This document shows positions 42,506 to 46,210 of a stretch of 46,210 bases of DNA, piece after piece (the first letter of the stretch is position 1; each line of letters opens with the position of its first letter). Under the pieces are notes generated by a model. It saw only the letters and a program-made list of their open reading frames with translations. It was not told where the DNA came from and made no database searches. This DNA comes from Rhodohalobacter halophilus. GTDB taxonomy: Bacteria; Bacteroidota; Rhodothermia; Balneolales; Balneolaceae. Made by a program: the position numbers and the translations under genes. The stretch spans positions 1-46,210 of the forward strand of contig NZ_MDWE01000026.1 of assembly GCF_001715195.1 (NCBI RefSeq). Direction: 5' to 3'.

Positions 42506-43363
42506 ATGAGTGAGATTAAAAAAGTAGCAGTTATCGGTGGCGGAACCATGGGTAACGGAATTGTGCACGTATTTGCCATGAACGGATATGAAGTTCATTT
42601 AATAGAGACGAAAAAGGAGTTTGCCGAGCGTGCTCTGAACACCATAGACAAGAATTTGAGCCGAATGGTGAATAAGGAGAAGATTTCTGAAAATGATAAA
42701 GCCGCAACGCTGGATAGAATTCAAACGTTTCTGGATGTAAATGAGGGCGTTTCGGATGTTGACTTGGTAGTAGAGGCCGTGCCTGAAGTATTTGACCTGA
42801 AGAAGAAAATTTTTGAGGCAGTGGATGAGAGTGCACCGGACCACGCTATTCTGGCAAGTAATACCTCTTCGATTTCTATAACCAAGCTGGCCGCTGTCAC
42901 CGGCCGGCCTGAGCGGTTCATCGGAATGCACTTTTTTAATCCCGTACCGGTAATGAAACTGGTTGAGGTGATCAACGGTCTTGAGACGTCAGAAGAGGTA
43001 ACCAAAACCATTATGGAGATCTCAAAAAAACTGAACAAAGTGCCGGTTCCCGCCAACGATTTTCCCGGATTTGTATCTAACCGCGTGCTGATGCCGATGA
43101 TCAACGAGGCGATCTTCTGCGTTCATGAGGGTGTGGCTGAGCCTGAACACGTGGATGAGGTGATGAAGCTCGGAATGGCTCACCCGATGGGACCGCTTCG
43201 CCTTGCTGACTTCATTGGGCTGGATGTTTGCCTAGACATTTTAAACGTGCTATACGAAGGGTTTAAAGATCCGAAATATCGTCCTGCACCGCTGCTGGTA
43301 AAAATGGTGGATGCCGGTAAACTGGGGGATAAAACCGATGAAGGGTTTTTTAAATACGATTAA
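42506..43363 (+). CDS. 3-hydroxybutyryl-CoA / 3-hydroxyacyl-CoA dehydrogenase
   Basis: A 285-residue NAD-dependent dehydrogenase. It shows the Rossmann motif VAVIGGGTMGNGIVHVFA, DLVVEAVPEVFDLKKKIF, the catalytic His region GMHFFNPVPVMKLVEVI, and DFPGFVSNRVLMPMINEA, ending in GDKTDEGFFKYD. This is the stand-alone PaaH/Hbd/MmgB type acting in fatty-acid or aromatic degradation and butanoate metabolism. It has AAGGAG upstream and diverges from the acylase operon. The exact chain length cannot be told. Confidence 0.93.
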   Translation: MSEIKKVAVIGGGTMGNGIVHVFAMNGYEVHLIETKKEFAERALNTIDKNLSRMVNKEKISENDKAATLDRIQTFLDVNEGVSDVDLVVEAVPEVFDLKKKIFEAVDESAPDHAILASNTSSISITKLAAVTGRPERFIGMHFFNPVPVMKLVEVINGLETSEEVTKTIMEISKKLNKVPVPANDFPGFVSNRVLMPMINEAIFCVHEGVAEPEHVDEVMKLGMAHPMGPLRLADFIGLDVCLDILNVLYEGFKDPKYRPAPLLVKMVDAGKLGDKTDEGFFKYD

Positions 43364-43381
43364 GTTTTAATCAAACGAACA

Positions 43382-43518
43382 CTCCAAGGGTTCCAAACCT
43401 TTGGAGGGTTGAGTTTAAAAAATCTCCTCTCGAGGGGGGTGGCTGCAAAAGCAGTCGTGGGGTGTAATCCCCTCTCGAGAGGGGATAAGTGAAAACAGAG
43501 TGGCGAAGCCGTCTCTGT
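43382..43518. repeat. Palindromic intergenic repeat (three or four hairpins)
   Basis: The gap 43364-43691 holds no convincing gene but a cluster of palindromes. CTCCAAGGGTT pairs with AACCTTTGGAG (43382-43406). CTCTCGAGG-type symmetry is centred at 43431. CCCCTCTCGAGAGGGG is perfect over 16 bp (43469-43484). ACAGAGTGGC/GCCGTCTCTGT forms a hairpin at 43495-43518. The CCTCTCGAGAGG core occurs twice and resembles the multi-copy intergenic repeats common in Bacteroidota. A short minus-strand frame across it is not a gene. The first hairpin could also terminate the dehydrogenase transcript. Confidence 0.7.
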
Positions 43519-43691
43519 TGAGCAAGGGGTGTGTTGATTTAGACAATGAACTTGAAGATTGTTTAAAATCATCAGCCAAGCTCAGGATTATCGTGAACAC
43601 ACCTCTGAAGTTATCGCTGAACGCTCAAACTTCTGTTTCCTCTCAAGAGGAGAATTTCAACATATAATATGCACAATTCAATTATCAAATA

Positions 43692-44708
43692 ATGATCGAC
43701 CTTCGAAGCGATACCGTGACCAAGCCGACTCCCGAAATGCTCAAATTTATGACAGAGGCAGAGGTGGGAGATGATGTCTTTGCATCTGATCCGACTGTCA
43801 ATGCTTTTGAGAAGAGAATGGCTGAGATGTTTGGAATGGAGGCGGGACTGTTTGTGCCCAGTGGCACGATGAGCAATCAGCTTTGTGTTTCGGTTCTTAC
43901 GCAGCCGGGGGATGAGATCATTATTGATGAGCTTGGGCATATTTTTAACTACGAATCGGGAGCAGCAGCTCACCTCTCATCCGTTCAGATTCGTCCGGTG
44001 AAAGGTAATCGGGGGAAAATCAATCGTGAACAGACCGAAGCTGCCATTCGGACCTATAACGACTGGGATCCGCATACGCGAGTCATTGCCGTGGAGAATA
44101 CCACAAACAAGGGCGGAGGTGCCTGCTACAGCAAGGAGGAATTGATTGAGTTGAGTAACCTGGCCGATGAGCACGATCTCTATTTTCACCTGGATGGCGC
44201 CCGGATCTGGAACGCGATGACGGCTACAGGAATTGAGCCCGAATTTTATGGGTCCGTGGCCGATACCATCTCCATCTGCTTCAGCAAGGGATTGGGCGCA
44301 CCGGTCGGGTCGATGATGCTGGCATCAAAAGAGCATATCAAAAAAGCGAGAAGGTTACGGAAAATGTGGGGAGGCGGAATGCGACAGGTCGGGTTGCTTG
44401 CGGCAGCTGCCGATTACGCCGTGGAGAATCACCTGCCGCTGATGGAAGAGGATCATAAACGGGCGATGCAGCTTGCCGAAGCTGTTTCAGGAAATCCGGC
44501 ATTTGAGATCAATATCGATACTGTGGAGACAAATATCGTGATTTTCGATACAGCGGACGAAGCAGCTGTGGATGTGTTGAAAAAGTTTGAAGAGCAGGGA
44601 ATTGCCATGATTCCGTTCGGCCCCAAAACCATCCGTGCTACATTCCATTTCCAGGTGGGGGATGAGGATTTGGAGAAAGTTCTGGACGTGGTGAGGAGTT
44701 ACGGATAG
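43692..44708 (+). CDS. ltaE: Low-specificity L-threonine aldolase
   Basis: A 338-residue PLP enzyme that splits L-threonine or allo-threonine to glycine and acetaldehyde. It begins MIDLRSDTVTKPTPEM, the family signature. It has GDDVFASDPTVNAFEKRMAE, then VAVENTTNKGGGACYS-type substrate loop, HLDGARIWNA, and the PLP lysine K199 in SICFSKGLGAPVGSM. Length is normal. The gene is transcribed after the palindromic repeat, with no neighbour in a clear operon. Confidence 0.94.
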   Translation: MIDLRSDTVTKPTPEMLKFMTEAEVGDDVFASDPTVNAFEKRMAEMFGMEAGLFVPSGTMSNQLCVSVLTQPGDEIIIDELGHIFNYESGAAAHLSSVQIRPVKGNRGKINREQTEAAIRTYNDWDPHTRVIAVENTTNKGGGACYSKEELIELSNLADEHDLYFHLDGARIWNAMTATGIEPEFYGSVADTISICFSKGLGAPVGSMMLASKEHIKKARRLRKMWGGGMRQVGLLAAAADYAVENHLPLMEEDHKRAMQLAEAVSGNPAFEINIDTVETNIVIFDTADEAAVDVLKKFEEQGIAMIPFGPKTIRATFHFQVGDEDLEKVLDVVRSYG

Positions 44709-45150
44709 ACGGGTTAAAATAGGTGACGGTTTGGCCCGGCATTTAAGACGCGCACGCAACGTTTTGGCTTAAATATCAGATCTAGCAACCGGTGAGTTCG
44801 GAAAACAATACCTCAAAACCTACTTTAATAAGCTTTTAAAAACGATTCACAAACTTTCTTCTCTCTTCCGATCATACAATCCGAAATCCGTATGTACACT
44901 TAACTCTGGAATTGGAACTTTTAGGTGTTTGATGTTGGGGATGATAATCCAATGATGTTTTACGGCCGTAGCATACTAGATTCTTCTTCTTGAGGATTGA
45001 CTGAACAACTTTGTTAATAAATAAGGAACGATAGGCAGGCCTGTGACCAATCTCTTCTCCGCCTGAAGGAAGAATCAAACATCTTTGCAATAAATGATGA
45101 AATCTTAGATATATTTTATAAAACAAACATGCAGTTATTATCCTGTAACC
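44709..45150. other. Intergenic region without a recognisable gene
   Basis: This 442-bp AT-rich stretch between threonine aldolase and the small open frame at 45151 shows no gene that can be supported. A 98-codon minus-strand frame (45168-44872) has no recognisable motif and low-complexity usage. No clear terminator or tRNA was seen. Confidence 0.5.
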
Positions 45151-45249
45151 ATGGAATCGTTTTCTCATAACAGACTACTGGGTATCACCCTTTGGATTAT
45201 CATCATCTTTATGACCGGGTACGTACTGGCCATTGTCTTAGCCCCCTAA
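45151..45249 (+). pseudogene. Possible 5' remnant of a membrane-protein gene cut by the IS3-family element
   Basis: A 32-codon frame with one hydrophobic helix (LLGITLWIIIIFMTGYVLAI) runs directly into the presumed left end of the IS3-type element and stops at TAA (45247-45249) just inside it. It looks like the N-terminus of a larger membrane protein whose remainder would lie beyond the element. No Shine-Dalgarno sequence is evident, and it could also be a genuine tiny membrane protein. Confidence 0.35.
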
Positions 45250-45293
45250 ACAACTGGAGGAAAATTCTACTTTAAGAATAATTATCTTAACGT

Positions 45294-45605
45294 ATGAAAA
45301 AACGAAGAACCTGGACAGCGGAGCAGAAGCTGTCCATCCTTAAAGAAGCCGAGCAGCACGGGGTAACAGCGACGATTCGCAAGCATAGTCTGTACGCTAA
45401 CACCTATTACCAATGGAAGCAGAATTATGAGTGTGAGGGGATCGGTGGATTAAAGAACCATCGAAGGCGCATTGAACCTGAACTGCGAAAGCTTCAGAAA
45501 GAAAACCAGCGATTGAAGCAGCTGTTGGCTGATAAAGAGCTTGCCATCAGTATTCAGGCGGACCTTTTAAAAAAAACAACCCGAAACCGGAACACAAACG
45601 GATGA
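45294..45605 (+). CDS. IS3-family transposase OrfA (helix-turn-helix protein)
   Basis: A 103-residue protein. The N-terminal HTH (KKRRTWTAEQKLSILKEAEQ, then TATIRKHSLYANTYYQWK) binds the element ends. The C-terminal coiled coil (RKLQKENQRLKQLLADKELA) is a leucine-zipper-like multimerisation region typical of OrfA. Near the end an A8 run (45569-45576, TTA AAA AAA) provides a slippery site for -1 frameshifting into orfB. The stop overlaps the orfB ATG (ATGA). Confidence 0.93.
   Translation: MKKRRTWTAEQKLSILKEAEQHGVTATIRKHSLYANTYYQWKQNYECEGIGGLKNHRRRIEPELRKLQKENQRLKQLLADKELAISIQADLLKKTTRNRNTNG
45569..45576 (+). promoter_or_regulatory. Programmed -1 frameshift site in the IS3-family element
   Basis: Eight consecutive A follow TT in orfA (codons TTA AAA AAA). 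A -1 slip continues KKNNPKPEHKRMIAAHY without a stop and joins orfB. Such A-run signals are standard in IS3 elements. Confidence 0.75.
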
Positions 45606-46210
45606 TTGCCGCTCACTATATCGCTCAGGGATACCCGGTGGGCAAGGTACTGGCCTGTTGCAGCCTTTCCCATAGCAGTTATTATTATACCAAACGCCGT
45701 GGGAAACCGGGACGAAAGCCCAGCCGTTATACGCAGTGCATCGATGGCAGGTGGGTAACCAATGAGCAGGTTGTAGCAGAGATTAAGGCTTTGTTAAAAC
45801 AGCCATTTGTTGATTACGGCTACATCAAAGTAACCTGGTGGCTTCGCTATAACAAAGGATATATCATCAACTTTAAGAAGGTATACCGGTTGATGAGGGA
45901 GCATCATCTGTTGAATCCGGTTCGGTACAAATCCCGCTTTCCGCGCAACTGGGCCAGCTGGGACGGGCCAGATCTGCAAGGCCCGCTGTGCTATTGGCAG
46001 TTTGACATCAAGTATGTGTATGTGGGCGGTCAGGGCAAAAATGCCCTGCTATTATCGGTCCTGGATGTGGATTCACGGCTGGTGCTGGGAACCACCCTGC
46101 GCTGGAGCATTTGCAAAGAGCAGGTCAAAGAACTGTTTGCCGATATTTTGAGCCGTTACAGCCTTTCGCTGCCGAAATTAGTTACGGTTCGCAGCGATAA
46201 TGGCAGCCAT
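45602..46210 (+). CDS. IS3-family transposase OrfB, 3' end outside the window
   Basis: At least 203 residues of the DDE integrase-type transposase (rve). It begins MIAAHYIAQGYPVGKVLACC, with an HTH_21-like segment (YGYIKVTWWLR). The catalytic domain then starts: D in CYWQFDIKYVYVG, and the second D in TVRSDNGSH at the window edge. The third acid (E) is beyond 46210. The -1 frame is open upstream back to the A8 run (NNPKPEHKRMIAAHY), so an OrfAB fusion is expected as the active transposase. Confidence 0.92.
   Translation, partial: MIAAHYIAQGYPVGKVLACCSLSHSSYYYTKRRGKPGRKPSRYTQCIDGRWVTNEQVVAEIKALLKQPFVDYGYIKVTWWLRYNKGYIINFKKVYRLMREHHLLNPVRYKSRFPRNWASWDGPDLQGPLCYWQFDIKYVYVGGQGKNALLLSVLDVDSRLVLGTTLRWSICKEQVKELFADILSRYSLSLPKLVTVRSDNGSH

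Larger units (their letters stand above)
45234..46210 (+). mobile_element. IS3-family insertion sequence, right part outside the window
   Basis: OrfA (45294-45605) and OrfB (from 45602) have the two-frame layout of IS3 elements. The left end is placed tentatively at TGTCTTAGCCCCC (45234), which starts with TG as IS3 ends do and precedes orfA by 60 bp. The right inverted repeat is beyond 46210, so the border cannot be confirmed. Confidence 0.75.

Noticed and set aside
43360-43572. Minus-strand 70-codon frame (LSPLERG-like sequence)
   Set aside because: It is a translation of the palindromic repeat, with no conserved start region or ribosome site.
44872-45168. 98-codon minus-strand frame in the gap before the IS3-family element
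   Set aside because: No signal, domain or motif, no ribosome site, and it ends in sequence with no recognisable protein character.

Overview
The window looks like chromosomal DNA of a Bacteroidota/Balneolota-type bacterium, probably a marine or halophilic Balneolaceae relative. This is an inference. It rests on TonB receptors with an N-terminal carboxypeptidase-regulatory-like domain, a NagZ-type GH3 / beta-lactamase-like fusion, a short Hc1-type histone H1-like protein, an EF-G paralogue, type 2 IPP isomerase, many lipoproteins, and promoters of the TTG(A)...TANNTTTG type. Base composition is moderate and no phage or CRISPR array is visible.

Layout. (1) 1-1855: a sugar-nucleotidyltransferase-type gene carrying three lesions: a nonsense codon, a 1285-bp IS5-family insertion with a 5-bp target duplication, and a frameshift. 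(2) 1922-5071, minus: a three-gene operon (small CxxC protein, His/Asp-rich lipoprotein, ZnuD-like TonB receptor), probably for zinc, behind a palindromic candidate operator. (3) 5234-7625, plus: a small membrane protein, a mercuric-reductase-like flavoprotein and a four-helix membrane protein. (4) 7824-12720, plus: gamma-glutamyltransferase, a GlsB/YeaQ-type membrane protein and two tandem beta-lactamase-fold serine hydrolases. (5) 12810-15756, minus: a copper operon. The TonB receptor keeps the CxxxM/HxM copper site known from OprC and is preceded by a Cys/His/Met-rich small protein. (6) 15917-29694: mostly housekeeping and envelope genes (outer-membrane barrel, PolB-like exonuclease, asparaginase, EF-G-like GTPase, orphan iron-binding lipoprotein, adenosine deaminase, CorA, SDR, IDI-2, ABM protein, OsmC, and a B-repeat/propeller lipoprotein). 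(7) 29813-31723: AsmA-like protein, frameshifted GNAT acetyltransferase, histone H1-like protein, and tRNA-Asn with a clear promoter. (8) 32007-34979, plus: a complete arsenic operon, arsR-arsM-arsC-acr3, with an operator abutting arsR. (9) 42385-35031, minus: a tightly packed five-gene operon (penicillin-acylase-like hydrolase, GH3/serine-hydrolase fusion, two-domain cytidine deaminase with a degenerate first domain, truncated amino-acid-kinase-like protein, CPBP protease). (10) 42506-46210: hydroxyacyl-CoA dehydrogenase, a palindromic intergenic repeat, threonine aldolase, and the left part of an IS3-family element that runs off the window and may have cut a small membrane-protein gene.

Three separate metal systems (zinc, copper, arsenic) lie within about 33 kb. 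The least familiar unit is the acylase-to-CPBP operon, which joins envelope/peptidoglycan-type hydrolases to a rearranged cytidine deaminase and a kinase-fold protein that seems to lack its nucleotide-binding half. Functions are assigned from motifs read by eye; no database search was run.
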